64,000 nucleotides of DNA from Terrirubrum flagellatum (GCF_022059845.1 NZ_CP091851.1:1178001-1242000), one strand, 5' to 3'. Numbered from the stretch's first letter, positions 8,082-17,189 are shown. The notes: a model not told the origin generated them from the letters alone. Numbers and translations are program-made.

Positions 8082-10409
8082 TCAGGAATCGCCCGCCGCG
8101 GCTTTTTCCGGCGCGAGCAATGTGAATGTCGCGGGCTCTCCCGCCAGCGCGGACGGCGCGATCCATACAAAGAAGTCGCTGGGCTCGACAATCCATTTCA
8201 GGTGCGGACTGACGAAAGCGAGATCGCGCTGATCGAGCGTGAACGCGACGTCGACGGATTCTCCCGGCTTCAGTGCGATCCTGCGAAAACGCTTGAGCTG
8301 GCGGATGGGGCGCGTCACGCTCGCCGCGCGATCACGGATATAGAGCTGCGCGACCTCTTCAACGGCGCGGTCGCCCGTGTTCTCGATGCGTGCAGAGATC
8401 GTGATCGCGTCATCCCATTTGAATTGAGGTTTACTCGCGCGCGTCGCGCTGTAGCGGACATTCGAATAGGTCAGCCCGAATCCGAAGGGATAGAGCGGAC
8501 GATTGGCGACGTCGCGATAGCGCGTGGTGAAGGCGGCGTCCTGTCCGGACTCGGGGAAACGCCCGGTCGTCTTGTGATTGTAAAAGTAAGGCTGCTGGCC
8601 TGACGTTTGGGGAAAGCTCACGGGCAGACGACCCGATGGACTCTCGTCGCCGAAGACGATGTCGGCGAGCGCGCGGCCGCCCTCCGATCCAAGGAACCAG
8701 CCGACGAGGATCGCATCGGCGTTGCGGATCGCGCCGGAAAGCGCAAGGGCGCGACCCGTGCTGAGAACGACAATCATTGGTTTGCCCAAGGCCGCGATCG
8801 CTCGTGCAAGCCGCTGCTGAGCCTGTGGCACGACGATCTCGGCGCGCGACGCGTCCTCGCCAGACATCGCCTGCGCCTCGCCGAGCGCGAGCACGACGAC
8901 ATCGGCGGCGCGCGCGGCAGCCATCGCCTCGTCGACGCCGCCCTTGATCTCTGTGTCGATCTCCGAGCCTTTTGCGACCGCCAGTAACGCAGGATCTTCG
9001 AGCGCCGCGCGCAGCCCAGCCGCGAGCGTGACGCTCTCTCCGGCGCGCGCCCACAGCGACCAGGGCCCATCGAGATTTGCGAAGTCGTCAGCGAGCGGGC
9101 CGATCAGAGCGATGCGCTTTCCCGATTTCGGCAGGGGCAGCAAGCCGCCCTCATTCTTCAACAGCACGATCGATTTGCGCGCCGCCTCGCGCGCCAGCGC
9201 GAGATGCTCGGGGTTGCGCACGTCGCGCGCCTCGCGATCGGGATCAAGCGAACGATAGGGATCATCGAAGAGACCGATCGCCTCCTTCACGCGCAGCACG
9301 CGTCGAGCCGCATCATCGAGCGCCGCCATAAGCGCCTTGTCGGTTGCGACCATCGCCGGCAGCTCTCGTCGATACAGGCCACGGCCGAGATTGATGTCGA
9401 GCCCGGCGAGCAGCGCCTGACGCGCGGCGTCGGCCTCGTCGGCGGCGACGCCATGCCGCACGAGTTCTTCGGCGGAAAACGCATCGGAAACGACGAAGCC
9501 TTTGAAGCCCCATTCGCGGCGCAGAATGCTCGTCAGCAGACGATGATTGCTTGTCGCGGGCACGCCATCGATTTCCGTGAAGGCGCTCATGGTCGTCAGC
9601 GCGCCGGCGTCGAACGCGGCCTTGAAAGGCGGCAGGAACGTCTCGCGCAATTCGCGCTCGGAAATCTCGACGGCATTGTAATCCATTCCGCCGAGCACGG
9701 CGCCGTATCCCGCGAAATGTTTCGGTGTCGCGAGCGCCGCGTCAGGCGCGGAGAGATCAGGGCCTTGAAAGCCGCGCACGTAAGCTGCGGCGAATTGCGA
9801 TGTGAGATAGACGTCTTCGCCCGAACCTTCGGCTACGCGCCCCCAGCGCTGATCGCGCGCCACATCGACCATCGGCGCGTAGGTCCAGTGAACGCCGACA
9901 GACGTCATCTCGATAGCAGCGACCCGCGCAGTTCGTTCGGCGAGCGCGGGATCGAAGCTTGCGGCAAGGCCAAGCGGAATCGGAAAGATCGTGCGAAAGC
10001 CATGCAGCACATCAGCGCCGAAGATCAGCGGAATTTTAAGCCGCGATTCAAGCGCGACCTTCTGCAACTGCCGGCCTTCTCTCGCGCCGACGCCTGACAG
10101 CAATCCGCCAACGCGGCCGGCGCGAATTTCGGCAAGCTGGAAACGCGCCTGCTCCGCCTCGCTTTTCGTGACATCGATGTCAGGATTGATCATGAGCGGC
10201 GACGGCCGGATCATGTCGGAATAGAGCGTAAGCTGACCGATTTTCTCTTCCACCGTCATGCGTTCGAGAAGCGCGTTGACGCGCGCGCTCGCGGGAGGAG
10301 ACGTGCCGGCCGGCATCCAGGCTGGCGTGAACGCCGCGCCCGCGAAACCTGCCGTGCTGGCCAGCAGCGTTCGACGAGACAATTTGGCATCAGAGCGAAA
10401 GCCGATCAT
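8082..10409 (-). CDS. Tat-exported glycoside hydrolase family 3 beta-glucosidase-like protein
   Basis: Likely a periplasmic beta-glycosidase of GH3 that releases sugars from beta-linked oligosaccharides. The 775 residues begin with a twin-arginine signal (SRRTLLAS at 11-18, followed by a hydrophobic stretch). The (beta/alpha)8 domain includes KHFAGYG near 230 and the nucleophile region GFVVSDAFSAEEL, with Asp309 at the position of the GH3 nucleophile. A second alpha/beta domain follows (KSIVLLKNEGGLLPLP, IALIGPLAD). A fibronectin-III-like C-terminal domain closes the protein (NTGDRAVEEVAQLYI, KLKRFRRIALKPGES region). It is transcribed towards adk and belongs to the block that interrupts the ribosomal genes. 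Substrate specificity cannot be read. Confidence 0.9.
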   Translation of the reverse strand: MIGFRSDAKLSRRTLLASTAGFAGAAFTPAWMPAGTSPPASARVNALLERMTVEEKIGQLTLYSDMIRPSPLMINPDIDVTKSEAEQARFQLAEIRAGRVGGLLSGVGAREGRQLQKVALESRLKIPLIFGADVLHGFRTIFPIPLGLAASFDPALAERTARVAAIEMTSVGVHWTYAPMVDVARDQRWGRVAEGSGEDVYLTSQFAAAYVRGFQGPDLSAPDAALATPKHFAGYGAVLGGMDYNAVEISERELRETFLPPFKAAFDAGALTTMSAFTEIDGVPATSNHRLLTSILRREWGFKGFVVSDAFSAEELVRHGVAADEADAARQALLAGLDINLGRGLYRRELPAMVATDKALMAALDDAARRVLRVKEAIGLFDDPYRSLDPDREARDVRNPEHLALAREAARKSIVLLKNEGGLLPLPKSGKRIALIGPLADDFANLDGPWSLWARAGESVTLAAGLRAALEDPALLAVAKGSEIDTEIKGGVDEAMAAARAADVVVLALGEAQAMSGEDASRAEIVVPQAQQRLARAIAALGKPMIVVLSTGRALALSGAIRNADAILVGWFLGSEGGRALADIVFGDESPSGRLPVSFPQTSGQQPYFYNHKTTGRFPESGQDAAFTTRYRDVANRPLYPFGFGLTYSNVRYSATRASKPQFKWDDAITISARIENTGDRAVEEVAQLYIRDRAASVTRPIRQLKRFRRIALKPGESVDVAFTLDQRDLAFVSPHLKWIVEPSDFFVWIAPSALAGEPATFTLLAPEKAAAGDS

Positions 10410-10751
10410 GGGTCGCCGACTGTCATGGGTTTAGGAAGGGAGCGGATCGACATTCTGTCGATGAGGCGGTTGCTCCGCTCATGTCGTAAAGCATCGCGCT
10501 GGCGCGCGAGCCGTTGCGTGGTTCAGTTCAGCGCTGATGCGCCGCAGGCGAGCGTTCGTGAAGAACCATCGCGACTTTCCCTAAAAGAGCCTTGTGCATC
10601 GCACAAAGCGAGAAGGACGCGTGAGTGCGGCGAGAACGTGACCAAGGCCTACAGTCTTCACATGGTAAGGCTGCGTCTCGCTCAGAGGGGCGCAAGCGCC
10701 GCGCCCGCCAACCGCCCGCGTCCGTATAGGAGCGCGGGCGGCGCTTCGGCT
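10410..10751. other. 342-base spacer without a convincing gene
   Basis: The spacer lies upstream of the GH3 gene and downstream of the NlpC-like gene, both on the minus strand. It should contain the GH3 promoter, but no clear sigma-70 pair is visible on that strand. A long plus-strand frame crosses it and continues antisense through the next gene; it has no recognisable protein features. Confidence 0.4.
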
Positions 10752-11612
10752 TTACGACCAGCCGTGCGACTCCTGTGGCGGCGGCGGCGCGAAAATATAG
10801 CGGAAGGACGGAGTCGTGTTGTCATGGGGAGAGATGATCTTCCATCCAACGCCATATTGCTTCAACGGCCCCTGGACGATCTCCACGGTCTGGGGTCGGT
10901 AATGCGTGCTCTCGCCGCCGAACCATCCCCATTCGACCACATCGATCGTCACCTTGGCGCCGCCTGCGGGCTTGACGTCTCCGACCAGCGCGATGTGCTC
11001 GAAATGAATCGAGGGGCAGTGCGTAACGATGCAATCAAACGCGCGAACTTCCGCCAGAGATTTCCGTGCACGACCGGGCGTGGCGTAGGCGTCGATCGAG
11101 GCTGAGGGATCGCCGCCATAGAAGTTGCCGACGAGTCCGTTGCAGTCGAGCGTCATGAGATCGTTGGCGTATTTCGCCGCCGTCGCGCGCGCCGGCAGCA
11201 TTTTGTTCATGTCGCGCTCCGATCCGATGCGGCCGACGGCCATGGCGATGCGTAGCGTGTCGATGATTTCATCGGGACTGCCTTTTCCCAGCAGCGCGTG
11301 AATGAACGTCTCGGGATAGAATTCCTCATACGACGGAATCAGCCCGAGCGGAGTCTGATCGAATCTAAAACGCGGGCCGCATGGCGTATGCGCATTGCCA
11401 TGATGGGCGATGCGCACGGCGTCGCGGAGCAACGCATATTCACGCTGGCATTCGGCGCCGCGGCCGGGCTCATAGCCATTGCCGCGATTGGTTTGCCAGC
11501 GAGCGCCCCACCCCGAGCCATAGCCGGAGATGGGAGCTTCGATCTGCTGATTGTTCAGAGGACTGAAGAATTTCAGATAGGTGTAGCGGTCGAGATAGTG
11601 CTTGGGGTACAT
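10752..11612 (-). CDS. NlpC/P60-like cysteine hydrolase-type protein (tentative)
   Basis: A 286-residue protein with no signal peptide or membrane segment. The central DCNGLVGNF (Cys157) resembles the D-C-S-G-L motif of the NlpC/P60 catalytic cysteine. H203 or H206 in SIHFEHIALVGDV could be the histidine partner, since H-x-A/G-x-V-x strands follow in that family. The N-terminal 150 residues match nothing I recognise. Pro-rich C-terminus. It lies divergent from the RNase A-like gene, 193 bases apart. If active it would be a cell-wall or amide hydrolase, but the domain call rests on short motifs only. Confidence 0.45.
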   Translation of the reverse strand: MYPKHYLDRYTYLKFFSPLNNQQIEAPISGYGSGWGARWQTNRGNGYEPGRGAECQREYALLRDAVRIAHHGNAHTPCGPRFRFDQTPLGLIPSYEEFYPETFIHALLGKGSPDEIIDTLRIAMAVGRIGSERDMNKMLPARATAAKYANDLMTLDCNGLVGNFYGGDPSASIDAYATPGRARKSLAEVRAFDCIVTHCPSIHFEHIALVGDVKPAGGAKVTIDVVEWGWFGGESTHYRPQTVEIVQGPLKQYGVGWKIISPHDNTTPSFRYIFAPPPPQESHGWS

Positions 11613-11805
11613 GGTCTTCCATCTTTCAGTGGAAGCGCCGGCCCCTCTCAGCGCCAGAGTTGAGAAACGCTAGGCTCCGCCAACCGGTCGAGGCTGTGTG
11701 GCGACGCACCTCACAAGCCGCCGCTCAACGACATCCTGACCTCGACACGGGGGGAGAGTGTTGCCAGCGACGCGAGACGATCGCGCGAGCACAGAGGACC
11801 CGTAG

Positions 11806-12249
11806 ATGGCTTTCACCTTGACAATTGACGGCGCCAAATCAGTCATTCGGGCTTCGGAAGGGCGCGAGCCTGGGCCGGGGCATACGCTCGAGCGCCATGT
11901 GAATATCACGCGCGAGAATCTCTATCGCCGCACCGAGACCGTGGTTACGCGCGGCGAGGCGCTGTTTTTCGCGGCGTTTATTGATCTCAATGATTGCGCG
12001 CAGGCGTTGTGCGACACGCTGATCGCGCTCGCCGCCGATCCTTTCATCGATGGATTCGATCGCCAGCCTGATGGCGCGGAGCGGAATTTCCAACGTATCG
12101 CGATTCCGAGATCGTTTCGCGTGAGATACGGCGCCGGCGCCGGGATCATGCCGGCGCATAATTCATTTTCGCTCGCGCTGGTTCGCATGAGCGGGCGACC
12201 TCACAGCGCGCATATCATCACTTTCTACCCCGCTTTTCCCGAACTCTGA
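11806..12249 (+). CDS. Free-standing RNase A-like bacterial toxin domain (tentative)
   Basis: The 147 residues follow the pattern of the bacterial RNase A-like toxin domain found at the C-termini of contact-dependent and polymorphic toxins: GHTLERHV near residue 25, an A-x-F-x-D-x-x-x-A segment (AAFIDLNDCA, 56-65), a strand region SLALVRMSG, and a final T-x-Y-P (TFYP, 139-142). Candidate catalytic residues are His31, Arg42, Thr139 and Tyr141. From memory, the family uses His, Arg, Thr and Tyr with the same His-Arg spacing of 11 and Thr-Tyr spacing of 2. There is no signal peptide, delivery domain or adjacent immunity gene. GAGGA lies 9 bases before the ATG. It may be a cytoplasmic RNase, a captured toxin tip or a domesticated remnant. 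Confidence 0.55.
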   Translation: MAFTLTIDGAKSVIRASEGREPGPGHTLERHVNITRENLYRRTETVVTRGEALFFAAFIDLNDCAQALCDTLIALAADPFIDGFDRQPDGAERNFQRIAIPRSFRVRYGAGAGIMPAHNSFSLALVRMSGRPHSAHIITFYPAFPEL

Positions 12250-12287
12250 TCGCTTAGCGGTTGAAGGGTTTCAGTGTCGGCTGCGAT

Positions 12288-13178
12288 CTATTCCGCGCAT
12301 GCATCGCGGACGCATCCACGCAGCCAGCGATGCGCGGGATCGGCGTCGAGGCGCGGATGCCAGAGCAGTGAGATCGTGATTTCCGGCGTCGGAACGGGCA
12401 GGGGAAAGCTGTGCATGCCGACGCGGAGTTTTTTCGTGTGCCGCGCCGGCACGCTGGCGACGAGATCGGAATCGCGGGCCAGCGCGAGCGCCATCGCAAA
12501 GCCGCCGACGGTCGTCACGATATCGCGCTCCAGTCCGAGCGGCTCGAGCGCTTCGTCGATCGACGCCTTGCGAGCGCGCCCACGCGACACGGCGACATGT
12601 CGGCACGCCGCATAACGCGACGGAGTGATTTCGCCTTCGCTCAGCGGATGCCCCGCGCGCACGACGCCGATGAAGTGGTCCCGATAAAGCGCCTGCACGC
12701 GCAGCTCCGGGCTCGTCGTCTCGCTCACCACGCCAGTCTCCAAATCGACCGTTCCATCGCGCAACGGCGCGCTGTCCTTGTCCGGCTTCTGCACGAAGTG
12801 GAGCCTGACGCCGGGCGCTTCCCGGCCGATGCGCGCGATGAGGTCGGGTCCGAAATTCTCGACGAAGCCGTCGCTCGTCCGCAGCGTGAAGGTTCTGACG
12901 AGCCGGCCGAGATCGAGCTCCTCGACCGGCCGCAACACCGCTTCGCCGTCCTGCACGATCTGGCCGACGCGCTCACGGAGCTCGACGGCGCGAGGCGTGG
13001 GAACAAGGCCGCGCCCGGCCCGCACAAGCAGCGGATCGCCCGTCGTCTCGCGCAGCCGCGACAATGTCCGGCTCATGGCGGAGGGGCTCAGCCGCAGACG
13101 TTTCGCTGCGCGCGCCACGCTGCCTTCCGCCAGCAACACGTCGAGAGCGCCAAGCAGGTTGAGGTCGGGTCCGGGCAT
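12288..13178 (-). CDS. LysR-family transcriptional regulator
   Basis: A DNA-binding regulator of 296 residues. The winged helix-turn-helix occupies about residues 5-64 (LLAEGSVARAAKRLRLSPSAMSRTLSRLRE in pieces, then LLVRAGRGLVPTPRA). A periplasmic-binding-protein-like effector domain follows. It is divergent from the MFS exporter gene with a 136-base shared control region, the usual arrangement for a LysR regulator and its target. The inducer is unknown. Confidence 0.92.
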   Translation of the reverse strand: MPGPDLNLLGALDVLLAEGSVARAAKRLRLSPSAMSRTLSRLRETTGDPLLVRAGRGLVPTPRAVELRERVGQIVQDGEAVLRPVEELDLGRLVRTFTLRTSDGFVENFGPDLIARIGREAPGVRLHFVQKPDKDSAPLRDGTVDLETGVVSETTSPELRVQALYRDHFIGVVRAGHPLSEGEITPSRYAACRHVAVSRGRARKASIDEALEPLGLERDIVTTVGGFAMALALARDSDLVASVPARHTKKLRVGMHSFPLPVPTPEITISLLWHPRLDADPAHRWLRGCVRDACAE

Positions 13179-13201
13179 ATGGGTCTCTTAGCACGATCAA
13201 T

Positions 13202-13218
13202 CTGACATATGGCGTCAG
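13202..13218. promoter_or_regulatory. Possible LysR-type operator
   Basis: CTGAC (13202-13206) and GTCAG (13214-13218) form an interrupted inverted repeat with a 7-base centre, 24 bases upstream of the LysR start in the divergent spacer. LysR sites are often short T-N11-A-type dyads. The match is short, so the call is weak. Confidence 0.3.
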
Positions 13219-13314
13219 GCGCACGGATAAAGTGCGAATGATGCGCGTTCCGCCAGCTTTGGGCGAGCATTAGCTACCCGTCGGCTCCCTGAGGGGGTCG
13301 CGGGACAGTCATCG

Positions 13315-14760
13315 ATGTCGAAATCAGCCATTGTCGTTGCAGGCGAAGCGGCCGTTGAAGCTGCGCCAGAAAATCCTTCCCCCGGATGGGCGCTCGCCAG
13401 CCTGTGCCTTCCCATTCTGCTGTCCTCGCTTGGCGCCAGCATCGCCAATGTCGCCTTGCCAACTCTGGCACAGTCGTTCGCGGCCTCGTTTCAGCAGGTT
13501 CAATGGGTCGTTCTGTCCTATCTCCTCGCCATCACCACGTTGATCGTCAGCGTCGGGAAGCTGGGTGACATCGTTGGCCGGCGCAGGCTGCTGCTGGCCG
13601 GAATCCTCCTCTTCACCGGAGCATCGCTCGCCTGCGCCGTCGCGCCGACGCTCGGGCTGCTGATCGTCGCCCGCGCGGCGCAGGGCTTTGGCGCGGCCGT
13701 CATGATGGCGCTCGCCATGGCCTTGGTCGGAGAGGCCGTTTCGAAGGACAGGACCGGCAGCGCCATGGGGCTGCTCGGAACGATGTCCGCAATCGGCACC
13801 GCGCTTGGCCCTTCGCTCGGCGGCGTCCTGATCGGCTGGTTCGGTTGGCCCTCGATCTTCCTCATCAATGCGCCTCTGGGCGCGGCGGCCTATCTGCTCG
13901 CGCGCCGGCTGCCGCGGGATCGCCAGGAGGCGAAGGCCGATCATCGGAGCTTCGACTTCCTCGGCACGCTGCTGCTGGCTCTGACGCTTGCGGCCTATGC
14001 GCTGGCGACGACGGTCGGCCGCGGTCCGTTCGGGGCGCTCAATCTCGGCCTGCTGCTGGCGGCGGCTTCCGGAGCCGTCCTCTTCGTCCTTCAGCAGGCG
14101 AGGGCGTCGTCGCCCCTGATCCGGCTGGCGGCGTTCCGCGACGCCGCGCTGAGCGCGGGCCTGGCCACGAGCGCGGTCGTCGCGACGGTCGTTTCGGCGA
14201 CGCTGGTGGTCGGACCATTTTATCTCTCGCGCGCGCTTGGACTCAGCGATGCGCAGGTCGGTCTCGTGCTGTCTACGGGCCCCATCGTCTCCGCCTTGAG
14301 CGGCGTGCTGGCCGGCCGCATCGTCGATCGCGCCGGCGCATCCCTGATCGCCGTCGCCGGGCTCGCCCTGATGGCGGTCGGCTCCTTTGGTCTCGCCGTG
14401 ACGCCATCGCTGTTCGGCGTCGCCGGTTATGTCATGGCGATCGCGGCGCTGGCGCCTGGCTATCAACTGTTTCAGGCGGCCAATAACACCACCGTCATGG
14501 CGGATGTCGCTCCTGACCAGAGGGGCGTCATTTCCGGCCTGCTCAACCTGTCCCGCAATCTCGGGCTCATCACTGGCGCGTCCGCGATGGGCGCGGTGTT
14601 CGCCTGGGCCTCGGCCGCCGCAGATGTCGCTGCAGCGCGCCCGGAAGCGGCCGCCGCCGGCATGAGGACGACGTTCATCGTCGCCGGCTGCCTGATCCTT
14701 GCGGCGCTGGCATTCTCAGCGAGAGGCCGGGTTCGCAAGGCGACATCAGCGGAAGCGTGA
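13315..14760 (+). CDS. MFS transporter, DHA2 (EmrB/QacA-like) drug exporter family
   Basis: An inner-membrane proton-coupled exporter of 481 residues with about 14 hydrophobic segments, the DHA2 number. Markers are NVALPTLAQSFAAS with VQWVVLSYLLAI in the first helices, GKLGDIVGRRRLLLAG in loop 2-3, and an antiporter-type motif C-like stretch LGPSLGGVLIGWFGW. No HlyD-type periplasmic adaptor lies beside it. It is divergent from the LysR gene, which probably controls it. The substrate is unknown; toxic small molecules are the usual guess. Confidence 0.9.
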   Translation: MSKSAIVVAGEAAVEAAPENPSPGWALASLCLPILLSSLGASIANVALPTLAQSFAASFQQVQWVVLSYLLAITTLIVSVGKLGDIVGRRRLLLAGILLFTGASLACAVAPTLGLLIVARAAQGFGAAVMMALAMALVGEAVSKDRTGSAMGLLGTMSAIGTALGPSLGGVLIGWFGWPSIFLINAPLGAAAYLLARRLPRDRQEAKADHRSFDFLGTLLLALTLAAYALATTVGRGPFGALNLGLLLAAASGAVLFVLQQARASSPLIRLAAFRDAALSAGLATSAVVATVVSATLVVGPFYLSRALGLSDAQVGLVLSTGPIVSALSGVLAGRIVDRAGASLIAVAGLALMAVGSFGLAVTPSLFGVAGYVMAIAALAPGYQLFQAANNTTVMADVAPDQRGVISGLLNLSRNLGLITGASAMGAVFAWASAAADVAAARPEAAAAGMRTTFIVAGCLILAALAFSARGRVRKATSAEA

Positions 14761-14800
14761 GTCCGATCAGCGATTTGCCGATGCCGGCTCGCGCGATGAT

Positions 14801-15472
14801 TCAGTTCGCTCCAGTCATGCAATAGGCGATCGCGGCGTAGTGGCAGCCTGCGGCGCCGGCGACGAAGCTGTGCCAGATCGCGTTCTGATATTTGAGCTTG
14901 TGCCAGAGATAGAAGAGGACGCCGACGGAATAGAGCAGTCCGCCGATGGCGAGCAGGATGGTGGTCGGCAGCGGAAGCGAGGTCAGCATCGGCTTCACGG
15001 CCACGATCGCGGCCCAGCCGAGCACGAGATAGATGGCGATCGAGAGCCGGTCGAACTTGCCCGGCATGGCGACCTTCAGGACGATCCCGGCGATCGCCCC
15101 GGTCCAGACGACCAGGGCCAGCGTCCAGGCCCAGAACTGGTCGTGAAATTGAGTCAGGAGCGGCGTGTAAGTGCCTGCGATCAGAAGGTAAATCGACGAG
15201 TGATCAAAGCGCCTCAGGAGCCATTTGAGCGGCGAGGGCGGGATCAGATTGTAGGCGGCGGAAAAGCCGAACATGGCGATCAGGGCGACGCCGTAGATCG
15301 CCACCGCCGAAGCTTCGGCGCCGGTCCGGCGCATGATGACCAGCAGCAGCAACACTGCGAGGCCCACCACGGCGGCAAGCAGCGCGAAGGCGTGGATCAG
15401 CCCGTCGGCAAAGAGCTCGTCCATGCCGTAGGGCCGCTTCGACAGGCGAGGATGCCCTGCCGGCAGCGACAT
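14801..15472 (-). CDS. trhA: Hemolysin III / PAQR-family membrane protein (TrhA-like)
   Basis: A seven-helix inner-membrane protein of 223 residues. Family markers are the FSAAYNLIP, RRFDHSSIYLLIAGTYTPLL and C-terminal HSFVAGAAGCHYAAI stretches. These hold the conserved Asp and His residues of the PAQR/HlyIII group. Bacterial members help maintain membrane fluidity; direct haemolysis is doubtful. AAGGAATCACGC precedes the ATG. It belongs to the accessory block between adk and rpsM. Confidence 0.88.
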   Translation of the reverse strand: MSLPAGHPRLSKRPYGMDELFADGLIHAFALLAAVVGLAVLLLLVIMRRTGAEASAVAIYGVALIAMFGFSAAYNLIPPSPLKWLLRRFDHSSIYLLIAGTYTPLLTQFHDQFWAWTLALVVWTGAIAGIVLKVAMPGKFDRLSIAIYLVLGWAAIVAVKPMLTSLPLPTTILLAIGGLLYSVGVLFYLWHKLKYQNAIWHSFVAGAAGCHYAAIAYCMTGAN

Positions 15473-15558
15473 GCGTGATTCCTTTCAGCAGGTTGCGGTA
15501 GCGGCTGCTACCATGCCTGCGCGACCTGCGCATGTCACTGCGGCGGGATCGCCGATCA

Positions 15559-15990
15559 TTAGCCGCCGTTTTGCAGCGCCTGTTCGATCTCCCAGTGCGC
15601 CCATGCGGGCAGGGCGTCGTCGGGGGATGTCGCTCGCTTGCGCACCTTGATCTTTGCAAGCGCGTCGGAGAGCGCGGCCTGAAGCGCGGAGGGATAAAGG
15701 CGCCAACTGTCAAACAGCGCGTAGCAGAGATTCCGATCGATCTCGGTGATGCGGTCCGGCCGGCGGATCAGCAGTGGATAATTGGACGGGACGACGTTGG
15801 GATTCTTGAGCGCGTCGCTGTAGTTGTCGAACCAGATCATCGGCCAGTAGTTGAACGTCTTGTAATAGCTCATCGAAATGCTGGACAGGGATTCACCCCG
15901 ACCTCGAAAATGGTATTTCAGAAAGATGTTGCGGTCGAAGTTCACGATCGTCGCGAAGTCACGATCGGGATTGGCGCGAAAGATAGTCAT
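15559..15990 (-). CDS. Small protein with a degenerate LysM-like domain
   Basis: The product has 143 residues. The ATG at 15990 is chosen because a GAGGAGG site lies just upstream; an open frame extends to 16107 without similar support. Residues about 30-75 read GRGESLSSISMSYYKTFNYWPMIWFDN, then NPNVVP and YPLLIRRP (quoted in pieces). That matches the LysM pattern G-(D/E)-(T/S)-L-x-x-I-x-x-x-Y-Y, W-P-x-I, N-P-N, with a closing hydrophobic strand. No signal peptide is visible. The rest is unassigned. Confidence 0.55.
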   Translation of the reverse strand: MTIFRANPDRDFATIVNFDRNIFLKYHFRGRGESLSSISMSYYKTFNYWPMIWFDNYSDALKNPNVVPSNYPLLIRRPDRITEIDRNLCYALFDSWRLYPSALQAALSDALAKIKVRKRATSPDDALPAWAHWEIEQALQNGG

Positions 15991-16163
15991 GGTTTGCCTC
16001 CTCGGTAGCCGCCCTGAAGCATCGGGCGGCGAGGAGACCCTAGGAGACGTCGTTGCGGCGGCCTGTCGCCGGCGGAACAGGGGCTCGTGGTGAGTGTGAT
16101 AACGCACTCACGGCCGCGATCCGGCCACAGGCGCGCGGGCGTCACACAGATGTTGAAAAGCCG

Positions 16164-16192
16164 TTGACGGGCCGGTCCTGAGTCGCTAACAG
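16164..16192 (+). promoter_or_regulatory. Candidate sigma-70 promoter upstream of rpsM
   Basis: TTGACG (16164-16169) and TAACAG (16187-16192) are separated by 17 bases, about 155 bases before the rpsM start. The detached rpsM-rpsK-rpoA-rplQ group needs its own promoter because the genes just upstream point the other way. This pair is the best-spaced candidate I see. Transcript mapping is lacking. Confidence 0.45.
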
Positions 16193-16346
16193 CCCGCCAT
16201 CAGTTTTCATCTTCTGCACCCATCGACCTTCGATTCGAAGGCGCGGTGGGCGTTGCGTTGAAGACACCCGCAAGGGCCGGCCTCCACCGGACGCGGGTTA
16301 ACCCAGCGTCGCTCCTGATGGGGCGGCCGACATGGAGACGACCAAA

Positions 16347-16721
16347 GTGGCTCGTATCGCAGGCGTCAACATCCCGACGCAGAAGCGCGTCGTCATCGCG
16401 CTCCAGTATATCCACGGCATCGGCCCGAAGTTCGCGGGCGAGATCATGCAGAAGGTCAGCATCCCGCTGGAGAAGCGGGTGAACCAGCTCTCCGACCAGG
16501 AAGTGCTGCAGATCCGCGAAGTCATCGATCGCGACTATCAGGTCGAAGGCGACCTGCGCCGCGAGGTGTCGCAGAACGTCAAGCGTCTGATGGACCTCGG
16601 CTGCTATCGCGGCCTCCGTCACCGCAAGGGCCTGCCGGTCCGCGGCCAGCGCACGCACACCAACGCCCGCACCCGCAAGGGCAAGGCGGTCGCCATCGCC
16701 GGCAAGAAGAAGGCGACCTAA
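16347..16721 (+). CDS. rpsM: 30S ribosomal protein S13
   Basis: S13 belongs to the small-subunit head and contacts the P-site tRNA. I chose the GTG at 16347 because the product then starts [15 protein letters not shown], as in the family (124 residues), and GGAGACGACCAAA supplies a well-spaced ribosome-binding site. An in-frame ATG at 16332 would add five residues and lacks such a site. [20 protein letters not shown] confirms S13. It restarts the superoperon after the accessory block. Confidence 0.96.
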   Translation: MARIAGVNIPTQKRVVIALQYIHGIGPKFAGEIMQKVSIPLEKRVNQLSDQEVLQIREVIDRDYQVEGDLRREVSQNVKRLMDLGCYRGLRHRKGLPVRGQRTHTNARTRKGKAVAIAGKKKAT

Positions 16722-16796
16722 GTCGCCTTCTGAATTGGTTTCACAACTCCCCAGCGCCTGGCGTTACGGGCGCGCTTGAAGGAAAGAAAGAATTAC

Positions 16797-17189
16797 ATGG
16801 CAAAGGAAGCCACTGGCCGCGTCCGCCGTCGCGAACGCAAGAATATCGTTTCGGGCGTCGCGCATGTGAACGCCTCGTTCAACAACACCATGATCACGAT
16901 CACCGACGCGCAGGGCAACACGATCGCCTGGTCGTCGTCGGGCACGATGGGCTTCAAGGGCTCGCGCAAATCGACCCCGTATGCAGCGCAGGTCGCGGCG
17001 GAAGACGCGGCGAAGAAGGCCGCCGAGCATGGCATGCGCACGCTTGAGGTCGAGGTGACCGGTCCCGGCTCCGGCCGCGAGTCCGCCCTTCGCGCCTTTC
17101 AGGCCGCGGGCTTTACGGTGACGTCGATCCGCGACGTGACGCCGATTCCGCACAATGGCTGCCGGCCGCGCAAGCGCCGCCGCGTCTGA
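16797..17189 (+). CDS. rpsK: 30S ribosomal protein S11
   Basis: S11 forms part of the platform near the E site. The 130-residue product begins [17 protein letters not shown] and shows [37 protein letters not shown] and the C-terminal signature [20 protein letters not shown]. The ATG at 16797 gives the family length; GAAGGAAAG lies upstream. It is 75 bases after rpsM. Confidence 0.97.
   Translation: MAKEATGRVRRRERKNIVSGVAHVNASFNNTMITITDAQGNTIAWSSSGTMGFKGSRKSTPYAAQVAAEDAAKKAAEHGMRTLEVEVTGPGSGRESALRAFQAAGFTVTSIRDVTPIPHNGCRPRKRRRV

Noticed and set aside
10425-11105. Plus-strand frame of 226 codons
   Set aside because: It runs antisense through the NlpC-like gene, has no ribosome-binding site or recognisable domain, and has the composition of a high-GC shadow frame.
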